Source: Eggerthellaceae bacterium UBA5808 | Lineage (GTDB): Bacteria; Actinomycetota; Coriobacteriia; Coriobacteriales; Eggerthellaceae | Assembly: GCA_002417975.1 (NCBI GenBank) | Contig: DIDE01000078.1 | Location: 1-28,531 of the forward strand | Direction of reading: 5' to 3' | DNA length: 28,531 nucleotides | Shown: positions 15,544-24,285 of the stretch, piece by piece | How the letters are laid out: every line of letters starts with the position of its first letter | Position numbering within the stretch: the first letter of the stretch is position 1 | Program-made: the position numbers and the translations under genes | The notes under the pieces: model-generated | Seen by the model: the letters and a program-made list of their open reading frames with translations, nothing else | Databases searched by the model: none | Told to the model about the DNA's origin: nothing

Positions 15544-18500
15544 ATGCTGGACAAACACATTACGGGCGCTCTTATGGTCAGCCTTGCACTTGCGATTTCT
15601 CTTTGTGTCGTTCCTGCATCGTTAGCTGCTTCTACCGATGAATCGGCGTCAACAGGGAATACTTCCGCTCAAACGGGAGCAAACGATGCATCCACAAATC
15701 AAACTGCAACTGCTGCTGCATCATTGACGACGGCTAATACTTCGTCATCTCTTGCGGCGACAAGTCAGGGAACTTCGGACCAACAACGTGCAGCATCCGA
15801 TGCTGTTTCCTATGTATATATTGATCAGTCTGTTGTATCTCTAGGATCAGCAGATCCTATTGTTATAGGTCTTTCTGATAGTACGCAGACTATGGAAAAA
15901 GCGCATCTTACGCTTACGCGAATGGATAACGGAACAACTATCAGCGTGGATGCAACGAATACTATTACGGGTGCCGCGTTGTTCGAGCCAACGTTCAGTG
16001 ACCGCAGCGAAGCCGCTGCTTACTGCCTTACGGGGATTGACTATGAATCTCAAGGGGCTCAAGTTACCATTGACCTCACGCAAAATGCTAGTGGAACATC
16101 GTACATATTTAATGTTGTAACAGCTGCGGTGAGCGATGCGCTTAACCAATCGAGCGATATTAGCACTGATAAGAATGTGTCTGCATTCGCTGTTGACGAT
16201 TCCAACAATTTGGTTCCTGCTGCAAATGTCGCAGATGCTTTGAGCATTGCTGATGCGAGTGGCACACAGGCAACAAGTGAGGGTGACTCCGTTGTAGATC
16301 AGGAGATGCTCGATAAGGGAATCACGGGCGCCGAGGATGCCGACACGACAGATACGGATAGTGCATCTGCGACGCAGTCGGATGCATCACTGCTCGATGG
16401 TGCTACATCGCTTTTACAAAGCGTTTTTGGAGAAAAAGAAGCATGGGCGCAGGCAACTGCAGCTCGTGAGAACTATTTATTCGTTGCTCTTGACCCAGGT
16501 CATGGCGGATCTGACAGTGGCGCAGTCGGATACGGTTTGCAAGAAAAAGATATTACACTTTCGATTGCTCAGTATTGCAGGGATGAACTGAATACCTATT
16601 CTGGCGTAAGCACCTTTTTAACACGCAATAGCGATGAATACGTTGGTCTGCAAGAGCGTGTTGACCGTGCAACTGCTGCTTATGCTGATGTATTTATTTC
16701 GATTCATTGCAATGCAGGTGGCGGTACGGGTTCCGAAGTATGGGTTCCCAATGAGGCGAGCTATCTGTATGACCAGACGCACGTTGTCGGTGACGAGCTG
16801 GGCCACCAAATCCTTAATCAAATTACGCAGCTTGGGCTTACCGATCGTGGAACCAAGTTTAAGGATTGCACCGATGGAGAAACGTATCCTGATGGTAGTC
16901 TTTCCGATTATTTTAGCGTGATTAATGGAAGCCGCTGGGCAGGAATCCCAGGCATTATCGTCGAGCATGCGTTTATCGATACGGAATACGATGCTAGTTT
17001 GCTTGCGGATGATTCAACCCGTCAGAGTTTTGGGCAAGGTGATGCAACGGGCATTGCTAACCAATATCAGCTTGTGAAGGATTCCGTTGCTCAGTCTCAA
17101 TCGCTTGTGCGTGGGCAGGGGCATAGCTCAAACATTGGGTGGATGAGTAATGTCTACGACCAAAAGGTTATAGGAACGACAGGAAAGTGCCAGGGGCTCG
17201 AGGCTTATAACTTGAGCTTGCAGAATGCGGCAGCATCAGCAGGTGGCATTGAATATCGATCAAACGTAAACGGCAGTTGGCAGGGATGGGCTAGCAACGG
17301 ATCTACGTCAGGGACGACGGGCCAGGGAACGGCTCTCCAAGCTGTGCAAATTCGCCTTACAGGATCGGCTGCTTCGCAATACGATGTTTACTATCGTGTT
17401 CACGTTGCTAATGTTGGATGGCTTGGTTGGGCTTCGAACGGTTCATCGGCTGGAAGTTCAGGCTACGGCTATGACGCTCAAGCTATTGAGGTTGCTATTG
17501 TCCCTAAAGGATCTGCGGCTCCAGGTAGCACAGCAACTCCTTATAAAACTAAGGTTGAGGGAATAAGCTATCAGGCTCATTGTTCCGAAATCGGATGGCA
17601 GGGATCGGTGTCAAATGGTGAAGTTGCTGGCACAACGGGACAATCGTTATCGATGCAGGCTATAAAGGTTGCACTCGATAATCCATCCACTGATGGATCG
17701 GTCCAATACGATGCACACTGTGCTGATCTTGGCTGGCAAGGATGGGTTAGCGACGGAGCCGAAGCTGGTACAACAGGGCAGAGTCGTCAGATGGAAGCAA
17801 TAAAGATTCAACTTACGGGAAGTATGGCAGATCGTTATGACATTTACTATCGGGTACATTCGTCTAATTTAGGGTGGCTCGATTGGGCGGAGAATGGCGA
17901 GGTTGCTGGATCCGAAGGATGCGGCTACGCGATGGAAGCGATTCAGATAAAGCTTGTTAAAAAGGGCGGTGCTGCTCCAGGATCAACTGATCATCCGAGT
18001 TACGGGACGTCACTTACGTATCAGGCTCATTGCTCCAACCTTGGCTGGCAGGCAGATGCATCCAATGGCGAAGTTGCAGGTACAACGGGCCAAGATCGTC
18101 CGATGGAAGCATTCTTGGCACAAATTCAGGGAAGTACGTATAGTGGGTCTATTGATTATGACGCGCACTGTGCCAATCTCGGTTGGCAAGGATGGGTTAG
18201 TGACGGTGCGGTAGCTGGCACAACGGGGCAAAGCCGTCAGATGGAAGCCATCAAAATCAAACTTTCAGGTGACCTAGCCAACAACTACGATATTTATTAT
18301 CGCGTACATTCGGCTGAAGTTGGCTGGCTCGATTGGGCAGAGAATGGCGAGATGGCTGGAACGAGTGGCTACGGATACGCAATGCAGGCAGTCCAAATAT
18401 GTCTCGTAAAGAAGGGAGCGGCAGCTCCTGGATCTACGGCGCAGCCGAACAAGGTGGCAACGCTTAATTATGCGGCGCATTGCACCGATATCGGTTGGCA

Positions 18501-19440
18501 GTCATCTGTCCATAACGGTGATACAGCCGGTACAACGGGTCAAAACCGTCCAATGGAAGCCTTACAAGTGTCGTTGCGTGACCAAGCATATAGCGGATCG
18601 ATTGATTACGATGCCCATTGTTCTGACATTGGTTGGCAAAATTGGGTCAGCAACGGTGCGGTAGCTGGCACAACAGGGCAGAGCCGTCAGATGGAAGCCA
18701 TCGAAATCAAACTTTCAGGTGAGATGGCTGATAACTATGACATCTACTATCGGGTACATTCATCCGAAGTTGGATGGCTCGATTGGGCAAAGAATGGTGA
18801 AGAGGCTGGGACGACAGGCTATGGTTATGCGATGCAGGCAATCCAGATTGAACTTGTCGCAAAGGGAGGTTCCGCCCCTGGTTCGACGAACAATCCTAGC
18901 CAGGATAAACCAACGACGGTAACTGCGTCGAATGCTATTATGGGGTCCTCGCAAGCGAGTGTCGCTCAGATGGTTTCGTACTATCAAGCAAGCGGGAATT
19001 CCTATCCTTCGGATACGTATGCGTCTAAAGGCGCTGGATCGATAGAGGCATTTGCTCAGATTGCTAAAGAAGAAGCCGATGCCGAAGGTGTTCGCGCTGA
19101 AGTTCTCTTTTGCCAGGCGATGAAAGAGACAGGATGGCTCCAGTTTGGTGGAAGCGTGCAGCCGAGCCAGTGCAACTTTGGTGGGCTTGGTGCGACGGGA
19201 GGATCAGTAGGTGGAGCGACGTTTGCTGATGTACGGACGGGGCTGCGCGCTCAGGTCCAGCACCTCAAAGCGTACGCATCAACCGATCCTTTGAATAATG
19301 CCTGTGTTGATACGCGTTTTGATTATGTACAACGTGGCTGTGCACCAACGCTTCCGGACCTTGATGGACGTTGGGCTGTGCCGGGTGTAGGCTATGGCGA
19401 AGACATCTATGCAATGATTCAAAAGTTGTTGACCTATTAA
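15544..19440 (+). CDS. Bifunctional autolysin: Amidase_3, 12 ChW repeats and glucosaminidase
   Basis: This 1298-residue secreted peptidoglycan hydrolase begins with a signal peptide ending near PASLAAS (about residue 30) and a Ser/Thr/Ala-rich linker to about 305. An N-acetylmuramoyl-L-alanine amidase (Amidase_3) domain follows (about 311-500) with zinc and catalytic residues His320 (DPGHGG), Glu334 (LQEKD), His388 (SIHCNA) and Glu474 (VEHAFI). Residues about 522-1109 hold 12 clostridial hydrophobic (ChW) repeats with GW..W.SNG...GTTG cores. The C-terminus (about 1125-1298) resembles mannosyl-glycoprotein endo-beta-N-acetylglucosaminidase/LytD-type domains, with the likely catalytic Glu1195 in AMKETGWL. 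It would cut both the stem-peptide amide and the glycan strand, for cell separation or surface remodelling. ChW repeats are thought to mediate wall or protein binding. No sorting signal is present, so the repeats are the likely anchor. Confidence 0.95.
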   Translation: MLDKHITGALMVSLALAISLCVVPASLAASTDESASTGNTSAQTGANDASTNQTATAAASLTTANTSSSLAATSQGTSDQQRAASDAVSYVYIDQSVVSLGSADPIVIGLSDSTQTMEKAHLTLTRMDNGTTISVDATNTITGAALFEPTFSDRSEAAAYCLTGIDYESQGAQVTIDLTQNASGTSYIFNVVTAAVSDALNQSSDISTDKNVSAFAVDDSNNLVPAANVADALSIADASGTQATSEGDSVVDQEMLDKGITGAEDADTTDTDSASATQSDASLLDGATSLLQSVFGEKEAWAQATAARENYLFVALDPGHGGSDSGAVGYGLQEKDITLSIAQYCRDELNTYSGVSTFLTRNSDEYVGLQERVDRATAAYADVFISIHCNAGGGTGSEVWVPNEASYLYDQTHVVGDELGHQILNQITQLGLTDRGTKFKDCTDGETYPDGSLSDYFSVINGSRWAGIPGIIVEHAFIDTEYDASLLADDSTRQSFGQGDATGIANQYQLVKDSVAQSQSLVRGQGHSSNIGWMSNVYDQKVIGTTGKCQGLEAYNLSLQNAAASAGGIEYRSNVNGSWQGWASNGSTSGTTGQGTALQAVQIRLTGSAASQYDVYYRVHVANVGWLGWASNGSSAGSSGYGYDAQAIEVAIVPKGSAAPGSTATPYKTKVEGISYQAHCSEIGWQGSVSNGEVAGTTGQSLSMQAIKVALDNPSTDGSVQYDAHCADLGWQGWVSDGAEAGTTGQSRQMEAIKIQLTGSMADRYDIYYRVHSSNLGWLDWAENGEVAGSEGCGYAMEAIQIKLVKKGGAAPGSTDHPSYGTSLTYQAHCSNLGWQADASNGEVAGTTGQDRPMEAFLAQIQGSTYSGSIDYDAHCANLGWQGWVSDGAVAGTTGQSRQMEAIKIKLSGDLANNYDIYYRVHSAEVGWLDWAENGEMAGTSGYGYAMQAVQICLVKKGAAAPGSTAQPNKVATLNYAAHCTDIGWQSSVHNGDTAGTTGQNRPMEALQVSLRDQAYSGSIDYDAHCSDIGWQNWVSNGAVAGTTGQSRQMEAIEIKLSGEMADNYDIYYRVHSSEVGWLDWAKNGEEAGTTGYGYAMQAIQIELVAKGGSAPGSTNNPSQDKPTTVTASNAIMGSSQASVAQMVSYYQASGNSYPSDTYASKGAGSIEAFAQIAKEEADAEGVRAEVLFCQAMKETGWLQFGGSVQPSQCNFGGLGATGGSVGGATFADVRTGLRAQVQHLKAYASTDPLNNACVDTRFDYVQRGCAPTLPDLDGRWAVPGVGYGEDIYAMIQKLLTY
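17107..18870 (+). repeat. Four tandem super-repeats (three ChW units each)
   Basis: Each super-repeat encodes three ChW units followed by a (A/S)APGST linker. The linker codons start at 17515, 17971, 18421 and 18871, giving periods of 456, 450 and 450 bases. At DNA level, 18211-18270 and 18661-18720 differ at only 3 of 60 positions, so the last two units duplicated or were homogenised recently. The first triplet is the most diverged. Confidence 0.9.
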
Positions 19441-19512
19441 ACAGTTGAACTAATCTATCGAAGAATGCGGTTTACGGTAGTGTGACGTAGTGGTTTTTCA
19501 CGTTTGCAGGAG

Positions 19513-19547
19513 GCGAGCGTACGTTGATTTGTACGTTTGCTCTTTCC
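19513..19547 (+). terminator. Candidate terminator after the autolysin gene
   Basis: GCGAGCGTAC (19513-19522) pairs with GTACGTTTGC (19531-19540) using two G-T pairs and one mismatch, followed by TCTTTCCT. It is moderately convincing. Confidence 0.45.
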
Positions 19548-19622
19548 TGATAATTTGTTCATGATACTGCGTGCGTTTTAGGTGATGCGTTACACTGAAG
19601 GGACGGAAACTTGTTCTGCGTG

Positions 19623-19628
19623 TATAAT
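19623..19628 (+). promoter_or_regulatory. Candidate -10 for the GT2 operon
   Basis: A perfect TATAAT lies 48 bases before ATG 19676. There is no clear -35 at the expected distance. Confidence 0.35.
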
Positions 19629-19675
19629 CATGCAGCGATTCCCTTGTACGGTAGAGCAACTAAGGCAATAGAAAG

Positions 19676-20365
19676 ATGAGACCGACTATTAAGACGCTAT
19701 TGATCATACCCGCCTATAACGAAGCTGAGAATATTGAGCGTGTGGTGGATGAACTGATTTCGGACTATCCGTCCTATGACTATCTTATTGTCAATGATGG
19801 ATCACGTGATGGCACGGCAGAGATTTGTCGTAAGCGTGGATACCGGTTCCTTGATCTTCCTATCAACTTAGGGCTTGCGGGGGCTTTCCAAGCTGGCATC
19901 AAATATGCGCAGCGCAATGCCTATGATTGTGCCATTCAATTCGACGCTGATGGGCAGCATCGCCCCGAATACCTCGATGCGCTTGTTTCCGCAATGTCGG
20001 ATAACGATATTGTTATCGGATCGCGTTTTGTGACCGAAGCAAAGCCCAAGAGTATGCGTATGCTGGGGAACAACATCGTATCGGATATGATTCGACTTAC
20101 CTGCGGAAAACGAATTAACGATCCAACGTCTGGGATGCGTGCTTATAACGCTTCGATGATTAAGGAACTTGCATTCGGTCCTAACCTTGGTCCTGAGCCT
20201 GATACGCTTGCTTATTTGATGCGTAAGCGACATGCGCGTGTCGCCGAAGTCCAGGTGAGTATGGAAGAGCGTATTGCAGGAACAAGTTATCTTGATTTTA
20301 CGGGTTCGATACTCTACATGCTCAGAATGGCATGCTCTGTCCTCTTTATCCAGTTCTTCCGATAG
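19676..20365 (+). CDS. GT2 glycosyltransferase, polyprenyl-phosphate sugar synthase-like
   Basis: This 229-residue GT-A enzyme shows IPAYNEAENIERVVDEL (11-27), NDGSRDGT (40-47), the metal-binding FDADGQH (89-95) and GSRFV. It is compact and has no long C-terminal membrane domain, like dolichol-phosphate mannosyltransferase DPM1-type proteins, which transfer a sugar from NDP-sugar to polyprenyl phosphate at the membrane. A short hydrophobic C-terminal stretch (SILYMLRMACSVLFIQFF) could attach it to the membrane. The ribosome site is weak (AAGG 11 bases upstream). It is followed after 13 bases by a DUF2304 gene, a common pairing, and then by a second GT2 gene. Confidence 0.9.
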   Translation: MRPTIKTLLIIPAYNEAENIERVVDELISDYPSYDYLIVNDGSRDGTAEICRKRGYRFLDLPINLGLAGAFQAGIKYAQRNAYDCAIQFDADGQHRPEYLDALVSAMSDNDIVIGSRFVTEAKPKSMRMLGNNIVSDMIRLTCGKRINDPTSGMRAYNASMIKELAFGPNLGPEPDTLAYLMRKRHARVAEVQVSMEERIAGTSYLDFTGSILYMLRMACSVLFIQFFR

Positions 20366-20378
20366 GTGATATGCGCTT

Positions 20379-20885
20379 ATGACAATTGCTCTTCAAATCA
20401 TCCTGATCGTTGCGGCCATAGGCTTGGTTTATTTTGTGGCGCGCGGCATTCGTAAATTTAAAATGCGTATCGAGGATTCATTGTTTTGGATCTTCTTATC
20501 GGTTCTGATCCTTATTTTGAGCATTTTCCCTCAGATCGCTACAGCATGTGCCGATATTGCAGGATTTCAAGCTCCAGTGAATTTCATATTTCTCTTTTTC
20601 ATCTTTGTTTTGCTTCTCAAATGTTTCTATACCAGTCGTCATACGTCGCAGCTTGAGAACAAAGTCAAAGAACTTGCACAGCAAGTAGCGCTTGATCGTC
20701 TCGATCACTATCAGCGCAAGGAGTCGCTTGCTACAGATCCATCGCACGTAGACGATCCATCAGCACAAACGGATCAATCCCATCAGCAGACAGCGGATGA
20801 GAAGCGTAGCGAAGATCCGTCAACGGGCGAGCAGCAGAATAGCTCTGCTTCTTCATATTCTACGAGCTCATCGGATTGCCGATAG
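20379..20885 (+). CDS. DUF2304 membrane protein
   Basis: This 168-residue protein has an N-terminal helix (about 5-21), a cytoplasmic basic loop KFKMRIEDSLFW, two more helices (about 33-50 and 66-83), a coiled-coil-like segment (QLENKVKELAQQVALDRL) and a Ser/Gln/Asp-rich disordered tail. The first 115 residues match DUF2304, a family found beside DPM1-like GT2 enzymes and suspected of presenting or flipping polyprenyl-linked sugars; this role is not proven. The ribosome site AGGTGAT overlaps the stop of the preceding gene, indicating coupling. The polar tail of about 50 residues seems longer than I would expect for this family. Confidence 0.82.
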   Translation: MTIALQIILIVAAIGLVYFVARGIRKFKMRIEDSLFWIFLSVLILILSIFPQIATACADIAGFQAPVNFIFLFFIFVLLLKCFYTSRHTSQLENKVKELAQQVALDRLDHYQRKESLATDPSHVDDPSAQTDQSHQQTADEKRSEDPSTGEQQNSSASSYSTSSSDCR

Positions 20886-20898
20886 TAAAAGGATGATC

Positions 20899-21708
20899 AT
20901 GAATAGCAGTTGGAACGATCATGTTTTTGCGGTTACCGCGTATAAAGAGAGTCCTTTTTTGCGGGCATGCTTAGAAAGCCTACAGGCGCAGACGCTTGCG
21001 TCCCGCATCATTATGACGACGGCGACACCTAATGATTCAATCAAGTCGCTTGCAGAGGAATTTTCTGTTCCGCTTTTTATTAACGATCACGAACCTGGCA
21101 TTGCGACGGATTGGAATTTTGCCGTCAACGCAGCTGATGCGCCATATGTGACGATCGCTCATCAGGATGATGTCTATTGCCCTGAGTATGCTCAGCATGC
21201 GCACGATCGTTTGAGTCAATCGAACAAGCCGCTGATCTTCTTTACTAACTATGGTGAGCTGCGCGATGATGTCCAAGTTGACGACAATGAATTGCTTGCG
21301 GTTAAACGCCGCTTGCTTACTCCTTTGCGATCGGGCCGTCATGCGGGAAGTGTGTTTGTGAGGCGGCGGGTGCTTTCATTGGGATCGGCAATCTGCTGTC
21401 CTTCGGTAACGCTTGCTGTTGAGAATTTACCTTCTCCCATATTTACGCCAGGGATGAAAAGCAACCTCGATTGGGAAGCATGGGCACGATTGGCTAAACT
21501 ATCAGGTGATTTTCTATATGATGATACGATTTTGATGTATCACCGTATCCATCAGGGTAGCGAAACATCTTCGGTTATTGCTCATAATGGACGAACGAGT
21601 GAAGACTATCAGATGTTCCACGAATTTTGGCCTGCTCCTATTGCACATGCAATTAATGCCGTGTATTCACGCGGGCAAAAGAGCAACACTGTTGATGCCG
21701 CGAAATAG
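20899..21708 (+). CDS. GT2-like glycosyltransferase
   Basis: This 269-residue protein resembles family 2 glycosyltransferases: FAVTAYKESPFLRACLESL as the first nucleotide-binding segment, then AHQDDVY in the place of the usual DxD metal site, and LDWEAWARLAKLSGDFLYD followed by YHRIHQGSET near the C-terminus, a pattern seen in rhamnosyl/galactosyltransferase-like GT2 proteins. ATG 20899 was chosen because AAAAGG lies 6 bases before it. The frame continues upstream to 20797, but that part overlaps the DUF2304 gene. The start lies 13 bases after the DUF2304 stop, so it is the third gene of the operon. The acceptor is probably a surface or lipid-linked glycan. Confidence 0.85.
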   Translation: MNSSWNDHVFAVTAYKESPFLRACLESLQAQTLASRIIMTTATPNDSIKSLAEEFSVPLFINDHEPGIATDWNFAVNAADAPYVTIAHQDDVYCPEYAQHAHDRLSQSNKPLIFFTNYGELRDDVQVDDNELLAVKRRLLTPLRSGRHAGSVFVRRRVLSLGSAICCPSVTLAVENLPSPIFTPGMKSNLDWEAWARLAKLSGDFLYDDTILMYHRIHQGSETSSVIAHNGRTSEDYQMFHEFWPAPIAHAINAVYSRGQKSNTVDAAK

Positions 21709-21905
21709 AGCGAATGCGTATATAACTGAGTAGTCATACCGCTTCCATTGATGTTCGATGTGCCTTTGATCGCGTACAGCGATGAACCTACCTAAACCCA
21801 TCTATTGGTTTGTGCTCTCATGTTTTCAAGGAGTGTTGCTACGTCTGCATAAGGTATATGCTAGTAGTGGTCAATAGATATAGTAGTCCAGGAGGTGCGA
21901 TGCGC

Positions 21906-22085
21906 ATGAATGATAAGACGCGCTATCTTCAGCTACTTTCGCTCGTCTGTCTTGTCCTTGCAGTGTTTGCAATTTGTATCATGGCTATCGGATATCAGCC
22001 GTGGAGTATTGGGCATATTGTGACGCTTATCCTTCTTATAGTTGGTTGCGTCGTCTGCTATCGACTCTCAAAACGAAACAAATAG
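21906..22085 (+). CDS. Small two-helix membrane protein, function unknown
   Basis: This 59-residue protein starts at ATG 21906, 9 bases after an excellent AGGAGGT; ATG 21900 is only 3 bases from it. It has two hydrophobic helices (about 8-28 and 34-52) and a basic end, SKRNK. Nothing in it points to a function. The strong ribosome site and clean topology support a real gene. It converges on the phosphoesterase gene. Confidence 0.6.
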   Translation: MNDKTRYLQLLSLVCLVLAVFAICIMAIGYQPWSIGHIVTLILLIVGCVVCYRLSKRNK

Positions 22086-22091
22086 TGATAC

Positions 22092-22124
22092 GCGACACGA
22101 TTTGCAGATCATCAACCGTGTCGC
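22092..22124. terminator. Candidate bidirectional terminator hairpin
   Basis: GCGACACG (22092-22099) and CGTGTCGC (22117-22124) form a perfect 8-bp stem with a 17-base loop in the 53-base gap between converging genes. The T-tracts are weak. Confidence 0.4.
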
Positions 22125-22138
22125 TCAACTCTTGCCTC

Positions 22139-22591
22139 TTAAAGTGTTACGAATAAGACTTCGCTTACGTGCCCTTCGTCTACGGTCATTCGTACGACGG
22201 TGGCGCTGCTTCCACCTTTTGGTTCGCTTGCTGATCCAGGATTAATGTATCGAATGCCTTGTAGCACTTCATCTCGAGGGATATGGGTATGTCCATGCAC
22301 AACAACGTCAACATCGCTTGCTGGCACGCCGACATCCTGTGGCCTATGAGTCATAAGAATGCGAACGCCTCCTAACCGCGGATGTGCGGTTAACGGGAGC
22401 TTGTCAGTAAACGTAGACGATATGTCGCAATTTCCTCGTACGGCGATGACAGGGGCGATCGACTCAAGCTCCCAGATAAGCGGTACAGATTCGTAATCTC
22501 CCGCGCAGAGTATGACATCACATCCATCGAGAGCATCATATGCATTTTGCAGGAGTACTCGGTGCAGGTCGGAGATGATTCCTATGAGCAT
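22139..22591 (-). CDS. YfcE/MJ0936-type metallophosphoesterase
   Basis: This 150-residue calcineurin-like phosphoesterase has the dinuclear metal-site motifs in order: SDLH (Asp8, His10), GD (Asp32), GNCD (Asn54), MTHR (His82) and GHTH (His101, His103). Small enzymes of this group hydrolyse phosphodiesters such as bis-pNPP in vitro, and their cellular substrates are usually unknown. The SDLH motif replaces the commoner SDTHG. The start ATG 22591 follows AAGGAAAGATGAGG. It is divergent from the ClC-type channel gene over about 150 bases. Confidence 0.9.
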   Translation of the reverse strand: MLIGIISDLHRVLLQNAYDALDGCDVILCAGDYESVPLIWELESIAPVIAVRGNCDISSTFTDKLPLTAHPRLGGVRILMTHRPQDVGVPASDVDVVVHGHTHIPRDEVLQGIRYINPGSASEPKGGSSATVVRMTVDEGHVSEVLFVTL

Positions 22592-22744
22592 GTTGCCTCA
22601 TCTTTCCTTATAAAGAGAATGCTACGGTATCGTTCTTGCTACTGCGATCGACTATACTGAACCTATCTTGAAGTCCATACGTATGGGTACGAGTAATGTG
22701 CTATGGATGAACCGTATGAATCGACCCGGTAGAACAGGATGAAT

Positions 22745-24004
22745 ATGAGCACTATGTTACTCAAGATTAAAAATTTTTCCATCTACCTTCTCTTTGTCTT
22801 CGTTCTTGGATTTGTTGCGGGCGCGTTTGTGTGGGCATTCTTTTTCGTTATGGACCTTGGCATAGAGGCGGTGTGGCAGTGGGTGCCTTCGCAATGCAAT
22901 ATTCCCTTTTATCCCGTGATCATATGCGCGTTAGGTGGATTGCTTTGTGGTCTCTACGAGCGACGTGTGGGACCACTACCAGCCGAACTCTCAACTGTCA
23001 TGGCTCAGGTCAAGCGGGATGGTTCGTATCCCTATGATCGTATGGGGCAGAACTGCATTGCGGCGTTGATCCCGCTGTTATTCGGTGGATCGGTAGGACC
23101 TGAAGCTGGATTGACGGGTGTTATTGCAGGACTATGTTCGTGGGTATCGGATCGTATGAAAGTTGCAAAGCTTGCTATAACCGATCTTGCATCAGCCGGA
23201 GTGACGGCGACATTGGGTGCGGTATTCAACGCACCATTCTTTGCCTTTGTTGCTCCGTATGAAGATGGCCATGAAGGTAAACGATTTGATAAAGTGTCAT
23301 TTCCTGGCAAGAGAAAGTTATGCTTGAACATCATTGCGATTGTTGGTGCATGCACAGCATACTTCATATTAAAAATGTGTTTTGGAGAACAAGGTGGTCT
23401 GTATCGTTTTGGGCGAACTGATTTTGTTGCAGATCAGCTGGTGTGGGCAATTCCTCTGTGCATCATAGGTGTGCTTGCTGGTCTGTTTTATCAGGTATGT
23501 ACTTGGGCAATGAAGCACGTTGGAAACCATTTTCAGTCGCATCTAATTGCACGTGCTATAGGGACAGGAATTATACTTGGCCTTATTGGCATGGTGCTTC
23601 CTTACACCATGTTTGCGGGCGAGACGCAGATGGAGACAATCGTTGTAGGCTATGGTTCCATTGCTGCTGCAGTCCTTATCGTGACCGGGTTTGTAAAGCT
23701 ACTCGTTGGTCCAATGTGCATTTACGGAGGGTGGCGTGGAGGAACTATTTTCCCCGTTATATTTTCGGGCGTTGCAATTGGCTTAGGTGCGTCGATGCTT
23801 ATGGGTGTTGATCCTGCGTTTGCTTGCGCGATCGTGTGTGGCGCACTGTGCGGAGTAATTATGAGGAAACCGTTGACGGTTATCATGCTTTTGATACTCT
23901 GTTTTCCGCTGCAGCTCTTAGTGCTTGTTGCTCCTGCTGCGGTGATCGGTTCGATGATCCCTCAGCTGCCTTTTGGTACAACGAAGTCTGTTGAACATCA
24001 GTAA
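22745..24004 (+). CDS. ClC-family chloride channel / anion transporter, divergent subgroup
   Basis: This polytopic membrane protein of about 419 residues has the ClC fold signatures GGSVGPEAGLTGV (116-128, numbered from ATG 22739) and YGGWRGGTIFPVIFSG, plus a weakly conserved VGPLPAEL at the GSGIP position. ATG 22745 is favoured because AGG lies 6 bases before it; ATG 22739 directly abuts it. In exchangers such as E. coli ClcA the second motif is G-K/R-E-G-P with the gating/proton glutamate; here it is GSVGP with Val119. This suggests a passive channel-like protein or one with another coupling mechanism. No CBS domains follow, and no fluoride riboswitch was recognised upstream. It is in its own transcription unit. 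Confidence 0.88.
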   Translation: MSTMLLKIKNFSIYLLFVFVLGFVAGAFVWAFFFVMDLGIEAVWQWVPSQCNIPFYPVIICALGGLLCGLYERRVGPLPAELSTVMAQVKRDGSYPYDRMGQNCIAALIPLLFGGSVGPEAGLTGVIAGLCSWVSDRMKVAKLAITDLASAGVTATLGAVFNAPFFAFVAPYEDGHEGKRFDKVSFPGKRKLCLNIIAIVGACTAYFILKMCFGEQGGLYRFGRTDFVADQLVWAIPLCIIGVLAGLFYQVCTWAMKHVGNHFQSHLIARAIGTGIILGLIGMVLPYTMFAGETQMETIVVGYGSIAAAVLIVTGFVKLLVGPMCIYGGWRGGTIFPVIFSGVAIGLGASMLMGVDPAFACAIVCGALCGVIMRKPLTVIMLLILCFPLQLLVLVAPAAVIGSMIPQLPFGTTKSVEHQ

Positions 24005-24285
24005 TATTTTGACATTTTTACCGGGGTATAGCGTGATAACAAAGGCACGATATGGCTTCTATTGATGATTAGAAGTTACCTATGCGGATGGCTATCAAAT
24101 GATCCAAGTGATAGGTTTTACTCGTAAAAATTCGTTATGCAACCAAAAGTTGCCTAAAATTCCAACTGAACATGCTCGAATATGAACTTTCGCAACCGCA
24201 CTATAGAGACTGTTGAACGTGACACCGCAAATGAGTATATAAAACCGGGTTCGTTATGACGACGGATCGAGAAGGGACTAGTACG

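Noticed and set aside
22592..22744. Fluoride riboswitch upstream of the ClC gene
   Set aside because: Some ClC genes are controlled this way, but I could not recognise the conserved core of the fluoride aptamer in this short region, and the protein lacks obvious CLC-F marks.
24009..24014. TTGACA after the ClC gene as a promoter for the XRE gene
   Set aside because: No -10 lies at 16-18 bases (TATAGC is at 12, TAACAA at about 22), and the XRE start is 270 bases further on.
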